Below are positions 56,601 through 64,000 of a stretch of 64,000 nucleotides of DNA, piece after piece (within the stretch, counting starts at the first letter, position 1; each line of letters begins with the position of its first letter). This DNA is from Pempheris klunzingeri (Eukaryota > Chordata > Actinopteri > Acropomatiformes > Pempheridae). The notes beneath the pieces are model-generated. The model had not been told where the DNA came from. It was given only the letters and a program-made list of their open reading frames with translations, and ran no database searches. The stretch covers positions 10,153,338 through 10,217,337 of the forward strand of contig NC_092028.1 in NCBI RefSeq assembly GCF_042242105.1, in the 5' to 3' direction. The translations under genes were made by a program, and so were the position numbers.

Positions 56601-58226
56601 CAAAACATCCCCTCCTCTATCTCTGAATACAGAGTGATGTTTTTATTCTAATGATATAATAACTAACTGTTGTGCTGCTTCAACTTGAAGCCTACAGCTA
56701 AGGAGTTGCTTCCTCTGCTGCTGTTGATGCAGTATTTTTGTACACATTTGAGGCATTGTGTGCCATTAAAATGCTATCTAATTATAGGTAAGGGATGGTT
56801 TGTTTAATCTGCACCAGAGGTGGTCTGTGTGTAACCCATGGCTATAATGCAGTTGTTCTCAGCAGAGTGTTTTCCTTTTTAAATTCCAAACCGGACAAAT
56901 CATTTTGCCTGCCTATGGACATTCCTGACACTTTTCTAACAAAAAATAAAACATTGTTTTACTGGATGTGACTTTCATGTTTGTTAAATTAACACTTGAC
57001 TCTTTCTTTCTTTTTTTCAGTCCTCTGTGCCAAAAATCTGGTGAAGAAAGACTTCTTCCGTAAGTATCTGCCAATCACAGCCATTTATTATGAACCTATA
57101 TTTGCTTTTTACACCATGTCTGGTTTTCCATTTTGGTTTTCTGGGTATATGATGCATTAACCATAAAATGTGGGTCAATAAAATGTGCTGTCTACATAGA
57201 ATGTGAATGTGTAATTTCTGAAATGCTGGATCTATAATAAAGATTTCTGAAATGTCACTAAAATGCAGGTGATATATTTGTGTTTAGCATAAAATGCCCA
57301 GCTCCCTTTCTCCACTGAAGACTTAACTCATGTGTAGGTGTCTTTAGCGTTAGTGTTTTGGTGTGTTTGGGTCGGGCTGTCATGGTGAGTGAGCATCTAA
57401 AGGTCTTCTGCTCACTCAGGTGGTTTCTGTGGTGCCCATTCCTGCCATTCCAACGCTCAGGAGCTGAGCAAACATTTAGTTAGGGAGTTGGTGGCGAGCA
57501 GCACTGAAACCATAGACACAAATGTCTGTGTGTCCCTATATGTGAACTAAATCCATAATGTGTTACTTTGTCATGTTGTTATTGTGCGTGATTTGGCCAC
57601 ACCTGCATAATCTGTAGTAAGGCAAATGTCACACACAGGTCGCACCCGGCACAAATAATCATGTGCATTATCAATTAATCTCTATGTGGATAAATGGTTA
57701 AAAAATAACAAAAAATATATCACTAATCATCAAAGGCCGAAGGGATTTTGTTTTGTATAATCTACAGCAAAACACATTTGGTATTTTTCTTGATTAATGA
57801 CTTAAGTTATCACCAAACTGGTTGATTTTTTTTTTGTTTGACTAATCAGTTAATCTGGTAATAGATTCCATAATAATGATTTTCATACCAGAACAGCTTA
57901 ATATATTGAGAGCAACGAATCCAATACATCTTTAATTATTCACAACTGTCATTTTGGAAGTAAACAAACTGACCAGTCTGGACTGGTCCCATCACAGAAA
58001 ACGGGGTGGTAGACACCACAGCATCGTGTCAGGATTCATCACCATCTGCCATGTAGCAATTGTTTGTTGCCTGTTATTTATTCTTGGTGAATGTGGCTCT
58101 CTCTTCTCTTCCTACAGGCCTCCCTGATCCCTTTGCCAAGGTAGTTGTAGATGGTTCAGGGCAATGCCACTCTACAGACACTGTGAGGAACACACTCGAC
58201 CCCAAGTGGAATCAACACTATGACCT
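35664..58226 (+). CDS. smurf2: SMURF2 E3 ubiquitin ligase, first three coding exons (partial)
   Basis: SMURF2 is a HECT-type ubiquitin ligase that targets SMADs and TGF-beta receptors. Exon 1 (35664-35715) encodes MSNQGVRRNGPVKLRLT. Exon 2 (57021-57059) encodes VLCAKNLVKKDFF. Exon 3 (58118-58226) encodes RLPDPFAKVVVDGSGQCHST and DTVRNTLDPKWNQHYDL. These join in phase (1, 1, then 2) and match human SMURF2 almost residue for residue over 67 residues, covering the first half of the C2 domain that binds membrane lipids and holds the ligase inactive. The rest of C2, the WW domains and the HECT domain lie beyond the right edge. SMURF1 is the nearest alternative, but the MSN start and neighbours favour SMURF2. 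Confidence 0.95.
35716..36270 (+). other. Start of SMURF2 intron 1, TTAGC/GCTAGC motif cluster
   Basis: The donor itself reads GTAGCTAGC. Further copies of TTAGCTAAC, GGCTAGCC, GTTAGCTTAGCC and CCAGCTAGCTA lie at 35901-35908 and 36210-36252. Similar clusters follow the BPTF and KPNA2 start regions. Confidence 0.6.
36271..44035 (+). other. SMURF2 intron 1, proximal-middle part
   Basis: No gene recognised. Visible items are a perfect 11-bp inverted repeat with 5-nt loop at 36422-36448, a GA-rich stretch at 39391-39416, a G11 run at 39158-39168, a short CAGTGGTTCCCAAGC fragment like fish hAT MITE ends at 39846-39860, and an A16 run at 42991-43006. Overlapping small open frames show no protein family. 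Confidence 0.5.
44036..44335. repeat. Degenerate teleost MITE (TTAATCAACAATGAAAATAAT type)
   Basis: The right part GCAGATTAATCAACAATGAA followed by AATAATTGCTAGTTGCAG matches the ends of a very common fish repeat. The left part (GACAATCAGTTGTAGTC) resembles its inverse. The copy is diverged and boundaries are approximate. Confidence 0.4.
44336..49914 (+). other. SMURF2 intron 1, middle part
   Basis: No gene recognised. The one striking item is a G-run cluster at 47861-47902 with quadruplex potential. No transposon is clearly bounded here. Confidence 0.5.
47861..47902 (+). other. Predicted G-quadruplex cluster
   Basis: Five runs of four or five G are separated by loops of 2-8 bases (GGGG, GGGGG, GGGGG, GGGG, GGGGG). 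They fit an intramolecular quadruplex on the coding strand of SMURF2 intron 1. Confidence 0.6.
49915..50040. repeat. Fragment of the same degenerate MITE family
   Basis: CAGATTAGTCGCTGGACAAA, then AATAATTGGCAGCTTAATCA and a GATCGTTAGGTACAGCTC end, resemble the family seen at 9985-10205 and 44036-44335. Low similarity; an approximate call. Confidence 0.4.
50041..52210 (+). other. SMURF2 intron 1, segment left of the Tc1 element
   Basis: No gene recognised. Open frames of 60-140 codons (for example 50971-51396 and 50369-50596) have no recognised domain and overlap frames on the other strand. Confidence 0.5.
52213..52416 (+). repeat. Left inverted repeat of the Tc1-like element
   Basis: It pairs with 53600-53813 at high identity. 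The few differences include a short insertion in the right copy (TTCTTCTG region) and scattered substitutions. Confidence 0.93.
52581..53552 (+). pseudogene. Tc1-like transposase, inactivated by stop codons
   Basis: One reading frame runs from ATG 52581 to TGA 53550-53552 (324 codons including stop, near the family's usual 340). It is broken by six in-frame stops at 52653, 52929, 53343, 53376, 53418 and 53448 and has no visible frameshift. The N-terminal helix-turn-helix part shows SKALGLQRTTVRAII. The catalytic DDE triad is recognisable: WTDETKV, QQDNDPKHTS and SPDLNPIE. A GGGSVMVWGCFA motif lies between. It would bind the repeats and cut and paste the element if intact; this copy cannot make a full protein. 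Confidence 0.94.
53600..53813 (-). repeat. Right inverted repeat of the Tc1-like element
   Basis: Reverse complement of the left repeat with the same outer and inner direct repeats. It ends CAGCACTG followed by the TA duplication. Confidence 0.93.
54567..54593. repeat. (CA)n microsatellite
   Basis: About 13 CA units. A (TG)n array of similar length follows 82 bp downstream, so the two are complementary on one strand. Confidence 0.95.
54675..54700. repeat. (TG)n microsatellite
   Basis: Thirteen TG units, complementary to the upstream (CA)n at 54567-54593. A smaller (GT)8 array lies at 54967-54982. Confidence 0.95.
57060..58117 (+). other. SMURF2 intron 2
   Basis: AT rich, no gene. About 57660-57880 has TCAATTAATC, GATTAATGAC and ACTAATCAGTTAATC stretches reminiscent of the fish MITE above, but too diverged to bound. 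Confidence 0.55.
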
Positions 58227-60590
58227 GTGAGTCCCAGATCCTTCGACACGTCTCACACATTGTCATTTCTGACATCTGTTTCCAAAGACAGAAAAAAATC
58301 TGATTGCTTCTCTGTTTATTTGAATACCTTCCACCTTTCTAAAGACATAATCTGATTACGCACACCGATTTGAGGCCCTGCTCAGGCTATTACTATGCCT
58401 CACAATCTTTACGTCTTTCTTTATTTAACCTCAATAAGTGCGCACACTGAGAAGTGTCAGGCTGTGCCATTAACAGGATCTAAACAGTAACAGATGTATA
58501 CAGTTCTTGCATCTGCTATCTCACTTATCAAGATACTCTGTAATGACATAACTCCTCAGTCTAAAAATGTTCCTCAGAGCAGTATTTAAAGAAACAGAAA
58601 AGGAGGGGCGTCTCCAATAGTATTTTCTTCCACTGACTGAAACACGTGCATGTCTTGTTGTACCCTGATTGCCTTTCCCAAAGATGGTTTGTCCTGCGAA
58701 AGTAACCTGGAAAAAATAGAGACAGAGCGCGTGAGTGAAAATGTGAGAGTGAAAGTTTCCAGTATTCGCTCCGGTGTTTATCCAACCATCATGCATAGCC
58801 AACAGCGAGAGGAAGCACATGTCTCCGTTTGTTTGGTTGCTGGGGATACAGGACCCTCTCTCTACACGGCTGTTAAATTCGCTACTTGTGTCACATTCGA
58901 CAAAAGGGAAAAAGTCACGTGCGTGCCTGCATGCACACCTTTGAAGACAGGTCGATGGAGAGCAGAACACAGGCCCGTGGTGCACTGGAGCTTCTTTGCG
59001 CTAATTTGTCCCGAGAGCCTGCAGACATCGCTGACTGGAGTTTATGCGAGGATTGCTTGTGCTTCTGTGCCAGTGATAAGTTTAACATCGGCGTGCCCAC
59101 TTTACTATCTGTCTGTTTTTATCTTCATGGCTAGCAGAAGGACTCTCAGGTGGTGTGTTGGAGGAGAGAGGTTTTAATTGACACAGAGCAGCCGAGAAAG
59201 CCGTCTGGCTGGCTCACACTTATTAAAATAGGGCCTGCAACACCTGGTGTTCCGAATACAGCCTAGTGCATTAAAGCTGTTGGCAGTGACTCTTTTTTTC
59301 CATTTGTTGTATGTGCTCGTGAGGGTGTAGAAATCCTGTGTGTGTGCCTGTGTAAAGTTTGTGTGTGTGTCCAGGGCCTTGGTTTCTTTGGTCAGCCACA
59401 GCCAGCAAACTGGCCCGTGAACTGTGACCCCCTCAGCATTGTTGCAGGATGTGGCCGGCATGCCAAGGATAGCAGACAGTCTGTCTGGCTGTCTGCCTCT
59501 CACACTCACTCTGCCCGCACCATGTTTGTAAAACGGACAACTAGTGAGAACTACAGGACATGGTTGAAATGAAGGAAGCATTAGCTTAACAGCCACTCCT
59601 GAGGTCAGGGACACCATGATTATCAGTAATACAATGATTTTCTTAGAGGGTCTTCTGTGTTAATATGAAGTGTCCTGAAGTGTTTTCAAGCATTTTTGGA
59701 GTCTCCCTCCCCTGTGCACTCAATCACATTCGGTTAATTACGAGTTCTTCAAATAGGCCATTATTAAATAATACATCTGCAGTGCTAAGTGCCCAGTCTA
59801 GACTCCCGATTATTTACACCCACTCATCCATCCATTTTCCTCCCGCCATCCAAGCTGGATTTCTATGGAGGCACCCTGTTCAACGATAGTGGATTTTTAA
59901 AGGCTGATGCAATAATTATAGTTTGGGGCAGGGAAAAGCCCATAGCTGTCAGTGGATTTCACCCCCCAGTCCACAAACGCACACTACCACACACAGACAG
60001 GGTCCAAAGATTACCACCCCTTAACAGATACAAGAAAGTGTATAAAAAAATACCAATAACTATTATAGGAGATGGCTAAAATGCTCAGTATGAGACAAAA
60101 TGTGCCTCTTGTTACTAATTAACAATCTTAGCAAAGCTTGGCGGACGAAAACAAAACGAAGCGGAGTCCATAGCTCGGCAGGTCTTGTGCAGTCTGGTCC
60201 CGGGATGGATGGCCTGGGAGCTGGGCAGTTTGTTGGATTTATGAAGGGGAGGATGAAGCTGTTGGAGGGTAAAACTACAAATGATGGACTGTCTGGCTGG
60301 TAAGCAGGGGTTAGCCAGATAGGTTATCATCGACTGCACTTCTTCCTCTCTCTGTGCAAAACAGCGATGTTGGTCCCTGCATGATTAGTTGAGGCTGCAC
60401 AGACATTGGTCACTATCAGAGCCAAGTTATGCCACTAACAATATTGTAAAACATCCTGGTGGAGCAAACTGAAGGACAAAGCCTCGTTACAGATGGGTTT
60501 ACTCACTTCAGTAGTTTAGCCTCTCAACTTTAACTTGTGTCAGCTATCAGCTACATTCAACTAGTGTAATCATGTGTCGTAATGTATTTC
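58227..60590 (+). other. SMURF2 intron 3 before the LINE
   Basis: No SMURF2 exon 4 was found. Open frames of 175 codons (58650-59177, plus) and 154 codons (58521-58985, minus) overlap each other and have no recognised domain, so I do not call a gene. Confidence 0.5.
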
Positions 60591-60641
60591 ATAAGTAAAA
60601 TAGACATATTCACTCCTGTCATGGCGGCCATGTAACAAGAC

Positions 60642-61350
60642 GTGTCCTTGACCGCTCCGCTGTTCGCGCTATATTTTTCTACAAATTTAGATTCTATACC
60701 GCATAATATTGTTTCCAATGTTTGTGAGGACGAAATAATGCCTCCTAAAGTAGCTAAAGCCATTCAAGAGACCAGCGAGAAAATAAAACCGCCAAAGCTG
60801 ACGGACTACGGCCTTCGAAGTGAGACCCAGAAAGCTAACACTAGCCATAGCACCCCTCCCGCAACAACGACAGTGGAAATGGGTGAGGAAAGATCCCAGA
60901 GCAGAAAAGTGGATGAAATACTATCCATTGTTACTGCCATTAAAAGTGATTTGGATAACATTCGGGAGAATATTAAAGACTGCACCGAGAGGGTGACACA
61001 AGCGGAAATACGCATTGCTAGCAACGAGGACGAAGTTGAAATCCTGCGGGCTAAAGTTGGCACATTGGAGTCGAAGCAGAAAACTTTGGAGGACAAAGTA
61101 ATGGACTTGGAGACACGTTAAAGACGAAATAATGTCCGGCTTATTAATTTGCCTGAATCTACAGAGGGAAGTAACCCATGTAAGTTTTTGGAAAAGTGGC
61201 TACCGGAGGTCCTGGGCATCACTCTACAGAACCCGGTGCTCATTGAAAGGGCGCACCGAATCGGTCCACGGAGAGATGGCAACGTGACGCCCCGCACGCT
61301 GATCATGAGATTCCTCAACTACAGGGATAAGGAGACTATCTTAAAGGACA
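60642..61350 (+). pseudogene. LINE ORF1 (coiled-coil RNA-binding protein), broken
   Basis: An acidic/basic N-terminus is followed by a helical heptad-like stretch (VDEILSIVTAIKSDLDNIRE, then VGTLESKQKTLEDKVMDLE). A stop TAA at 61119-61121 interrupts it. The same frame resumes with RRNNVRLINLPESTEG, ENPVLIERAHRIG-like and LIMRFLNYRDKETIL. This is the RRM-type ORF1 core that packages LINE RNA. The frame then passes without a break into endonuclease sequence near 61350. Confidence 0.85.
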
Positions 61351-61706
61351 TGGACTCTAAAATTATATTTCTGCAAGAGACACATTTAGTGGATGAGGAT
61401 GAAAAAAAGGTTAGGAGAAGGTGGCAGGGTAATGTATATACAGCAGCATTTTCTTCACGATCAAGAGGAGTGATGACTCTAATACATGAATCATTTCCAT
61501 TTAATGTACATAATGTTATTAAAGACAAGAGGGGCAGATATTTGATAATTCAAGGATCTATGTTGTTAGAAAATCAAAATTTGGTAAACGTGTATGGTCC
61601 TAACTCAGATGACCATGGGTTCTATGAGGACCTGTTTCTTTTGCTTACACTGCCGGGTCAACATGTAATCGCTGGGGACTTTAACTGTAGGGAAGCAAAT
61701 AGATGA
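61350..61706 (+). pseudogene. LINE ORF2 endonuclease fragment
   Basis: APE-type endonuclease motifs are present: KIIFLQETHLV (catalytic Glu), SRGVMTLIHESFPF, LVNVYGPN and HVIAGDFNC (catalytic Asp-Asn). The part before FLQETH is missing because of a deletion that fuses ORF1 in frame. The part after DFNC, including the SDH motif, is also missing; a stop follows at 61704-61706. Confidence 0.85.
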
Positions 61707-61717
61707 GTTTTTTCAAA

Positions 61718-62397
61718 TAAATACTAACCAAACATCAGCATGTACAAAGTGGGATGCCTTTAAAGCATTTCTCAGAGGACATATTATTAGTTACATAGGT
61801 TATAAATCTAAAAAAGCAAGGCAGGATAAACTACACTTGGAAAATAAAATAAAATACACCCAAAAGAAAGTCTATGAAAAAAGTGATCCTGAAGCTGAAA
61901 AGGAATTACTGCTTTTGAGGGCAGAATATGAGAAACAATCAAGCTTCAAAGCAGCATCCAGTCTTTTAAGGCTGAAACAGACGTTTTATGAACAAGGCGA
62001 CAGAGCAGGAAAATTATTGGCATGGCAAATTAAACAGCTAGAAACTAAAATACCAATAACGTCAATTGTTGACAAAGGCCAAACAATAGTAAATCCAAAA
62101 GATATCAATGATGCCTTTAGGGATTATTATCAGAAACTATATGAAGCCGAAGAGAATTGTAGCTTACAGGACATTAATGTTGCGTTAAACAGGCTAAATA
62201 TCCCAGTCATTCCGGACGATGTCAAAGCAGACTTAGATTTAGAAATAAGTAAAGAGGAAATAGCACAAGCCATTGATGGAATGCAATCAGGTAAACAAGC
62301 GGGACCAGACGGTATTCCTACAGATATTTATAAAAAATTTAAGGATAAATTATTAGTGCCACTTTTGGACATGTTTAAAGAAACTTTTGAAAAGGAG
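61718..62397 (+). pseudogene. LINE ORF2 linker and start of reverse transcriptase
   Basis: Reads TKWDAFKAFLRGHIISYIGY, then a Lys/Glu-rich helical stretch, EQGDRAGKLLAWQIK, DINDAFRDYYQKLY and IDGMQSGKQAGPDGIPTDIY. These are standard L1-type motifs between endonuclease and RT. It is interrupted after FKETFEKE by the nested insertion. Confidence 0.88.
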
Positions 62398-62632
62398 ACT
62401 TAGACTTAGACTTAGACTTAGACTTCTTTATTTTATCCCCCATAGGGGGAAATTTTCTTGTTACAGCAGCAACAATATAAACAGGGACAGTGAAAGAACA
62501 AAGCAATAGAAAAGACAAAAAAAAGCAACAAAAAACACGGGAAACACACAAAAATAAGGAAGAAACAAGAAAAGTTTTGAGGAGCTGCTGCAACTGGCTG
62601 CCACTCTCGCGGCGCCATCTTGACTGACTGAG
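62398..62632 (-). mobile_element. SINE-like insertion nested in the LINE
   Basis: On the minus strand it starts near CAAGATGGCGCCGCGAGAG. It ends in CCCCCTATGGGGGATAAAAT and a (TCTAAG)n tail, typical of 3' ends of fish LINE/SINE families. It has no coding capacity. GAG flanks both sides (62395-62397 and 62630-62632) as a possible 3-bp target duplication. Removing 235 bp restores the LINE frame exactly (Glu then Ala-Leu-Pro-Lys). Confidence 0.85.
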
Positions 62633-63418
62633 GCACTTCCCAAAACTTTAAATCAAGCATTAATTGTTCTCCTTCCAAAGCCGGGTAAACCTGCTAACAA
62701 GTGCGAGAATATGAGACCTATCAGTCTTCTCAATACTGACCTTAAAATTGTTTGTAAATTATTAGCAAGGCGGATTCAAAAAATACTTCCTGACATAATA
62801 AATAAAGATCAGAATGGCTTTGTAAGTGGGAGACAAGGGTTCCATAATGTAAGATGGGTGCTAAATGTCCTTTATTATAAAAAAGAGGAAAAGGATACGG
62901 CTCTCCTATCGCTAGACGCTGAAAAAGCCTTTGATAGGGTTGAATGGTCCTATCTTTTTAAAGCTCTTGAGAAATTTGGGATGGGAAACAATTTCATAAA
63001 ATGGGTTAAGATACTTTATAGTAAGCCTACAGCAGAAATTTTAACAAATAAAATTTTTTCCAAGCCAATAGAAATTAAGCGAGGCTGTCGACAGGGATGC
63101 CCTCTCTCTCCCCTGCTCTTTTCTTTAGCAATTGAACCATTTGCGTTAGCTATCCGTGCACACACTGAAATTTGTGGAATCACTATAGGCCCCACTGAGC
63201 ATAAGATTTCTTTGTTTGCTGATGATGTGATCTTGTTTTTGTCCAAGCTCAGCTCTTCAATCCCGGCAGTGTTGGAAGTAATTCAGTTATTTGGAAATTT
63301 CTCAGGTTATAAAGTGAACCATACTAAATCCTCCATTTTACTATTAAACACGACAGAACAAGCAAATCCTGCTCCACAAATAACACAATTTAATTTTAAA
63401 GTAGCAGAAAAATTTTAA
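62633..63418 (+). pseudogene. LINE ORF2 reverse transcriptase
   Basis: Contains [88 protein letters not shown] and [10 protein letters not shown]. The FADD active-site Asp pair and the upstream DAEKAFDR Asp are intact. It ends at a stop (63416-63418) where the family reads F-x-YLGIQI, so a point mutation or shift truncates it. Confidence 0.93.
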
Positions 63419-64000
63419 TATTTAGGAATACAAATCGTGCCAAACATAGAGCAGACATAAAATTAATTACAAAAAAATAAAAGAGGAAATTAATAACTTA
63501 ATCGACAGGTGGATGAAGTTGCCTATATCGGTGATGGGAAGAATTAATGTTCTCAAAATGACTGTACTACTAAAGCTGCTGTATCTATTCCAAAATATTC
63601 CTTTGCCTCCTCCTTCTGATTTGTTTAAATGGATAAAAAAAGTTGCAACCAGTTTTATATGGAACAATGGTAAACCAAAACGCCGTCTCTCCCTCCTTTA
63701 TTTCCCATTTGATCAAGGGGGGTTAAAATGCCCCAATTTTTTATGGTACTGCTGGGCCGCACAACTTCGCTCATTGACGTTCTATTTTTCAGAAAAAGTT
63801 AATCCACATTGGGTAGAGATGGAGTCACAGAATTTAAAATTACCTCTCCCCTCATTTCTATATTCTGACACAGCTAAAAATTTGCTTAAACAGATCAGAA
63901 ATCCGATTCTGAAACACATGGTAGGGGTCTGGAATGATGTCAGAAAATACCTGAATGAGTCAAACTTCTTATTGCAGTTTAGCCCAGTTTGGGGTAATCG
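63419..64000 (+). pseudogene. LINE ORF2 C-terminal region, partial
   Basis: In shifted frames one reads YLGIQI, then WMKLPISVMGRINVLKM, PLPPPSDLFKWIKKVATSFI, WNNGKPKRR, FDQGGLKCPNFLWYCWAAQL. This is the conserved region after RT in fish L1-type elements. It continues beyond the window. Confidence 0.85.

Larger units (their letters stand above)
53816..57020 (+). other. SMURF2 intron 1, distal part
   Basis: No gene recognised. It contains the (CA)n and (TG)n microsatellites around 54567-54700, C-rich stretches near 54860-54925, and a T-rich polypyrimidine tract (56999-57019) leading to exon 2. Confidence 0.6.
60600..64000 (+). mobile_element. Degraded L1/Tx1-type LINE, runs past right edge
   Basis: In order: an ORF1 with coiled coil and an RRNNVRL motif (60642 to about 61350), an endonuclease fragment (about 61350-61706), the ORF2 linker (about 61718-62397), a nested insertion (62398-62632), reverse transcriptase (62633-63418) and the ORF2 C-terminal region to the edge. 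Two internal deletions and several stops disable it. The 5' boundary is uncertain, near the ATGGCGGCCATG at 60621. It lies in SMURF2 intron 3 in the same orientation as the gene. Clade is from motif style only. Confidence 0.9.

Noticed and set aside
58521..59177. 175-codon plus and 154-codon minus frames in SMURF2 intron 3
   Set aside because: They overlap each other, have no domain or homology I can recognise, and have no splice or promoter context. Chance openness in GC-balanced intron is simpler.
1..64000. CRISPR array, bacterial operon, phage or virus genes
   Set aside because: Direct repeats here are minisatellites, microsatellites and transposon ends. All genes are intron-containing vertebrate genes, and the reverse transcriptase is of LINE type with no LTRs, gag or envelope.

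Overview
This window is nuclear DNA from a ray-finned fish, probably a percomorph teleost. The evidence is intron-rich vertebrate genes with short introns, (CA)n/(TG)n microsatellites, teleost-type MITEs, a Tc1-like transposon with long inverted repeats, and an L1/Tx1-type LINE. Nothing here is bacterial or viral, and I see no CRISPR array or operon.

Layout: 1-4080 is an upstream intergenic segment with a purine-rich 21/42-bp minisatellite (about 1391-1717) and an isolated tRNA-Ser(AGA) gene on the minus strand (3327-3408). From 4368 to 28820 lies a complete BPTF gene, the largest subunit of the NURF chromatin remodeller. I joined 32 coding exons by GT-AG sites and codon phase. They give one frame of 3396 codons plus stop, from an AT-hook N-terminus through DDT and PHD1 to tandem PHD fingers and a bromodomain. 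There are two mutually exclusive last exons. From 30806 to 33713 lies a complete importin alpha gene of the KPNA2 type (10 coding exons, 523 residues) behind a compact promoter with paired CCAAT boxes. From 35664 onward are the first three coding exons of SMURF2 (N-terminus and first half of the C2 domain). Its first intron is about 21 kb and the gene runs off the right edge. All three genes are on the plus strand, head to tail.

Mobile DNA: a 1.6-kb Tc1-like element with TA duplication and about 205-214 bp inverted repeats sits in SMURF2 intron 1 (52213-53813). Its transposase is closed only by stop codons. A degraded L1/Tx1-type LINE fills SMURF2 intron 3 from about 60600 to the right edge. 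It has internal deletions and a 232-bp minus-strand SINE-like insertion splitting the reverse transcriptase reading frame. A MITE with a 25-base C run lies in a BPTF intron.

Function: the products act in chromatin reading and remodelling (BPTF), nuclear import (KPNA2) and SMAD/TGF-beta ubiquitin signalling (SMURF2). There is no sequence evidence that they work as one pathway; they are linked by position. The most interesting points are a long Arg/Asp repeat and a 27-Gln tract in BPTF, the alternative BPTF 3' ends, TTAGC/GCTAGC motif clusters just downstream of all three promoters, upstream ORFs, and the mutation patterns in the transposons. I found no convincing wholly new biological system.
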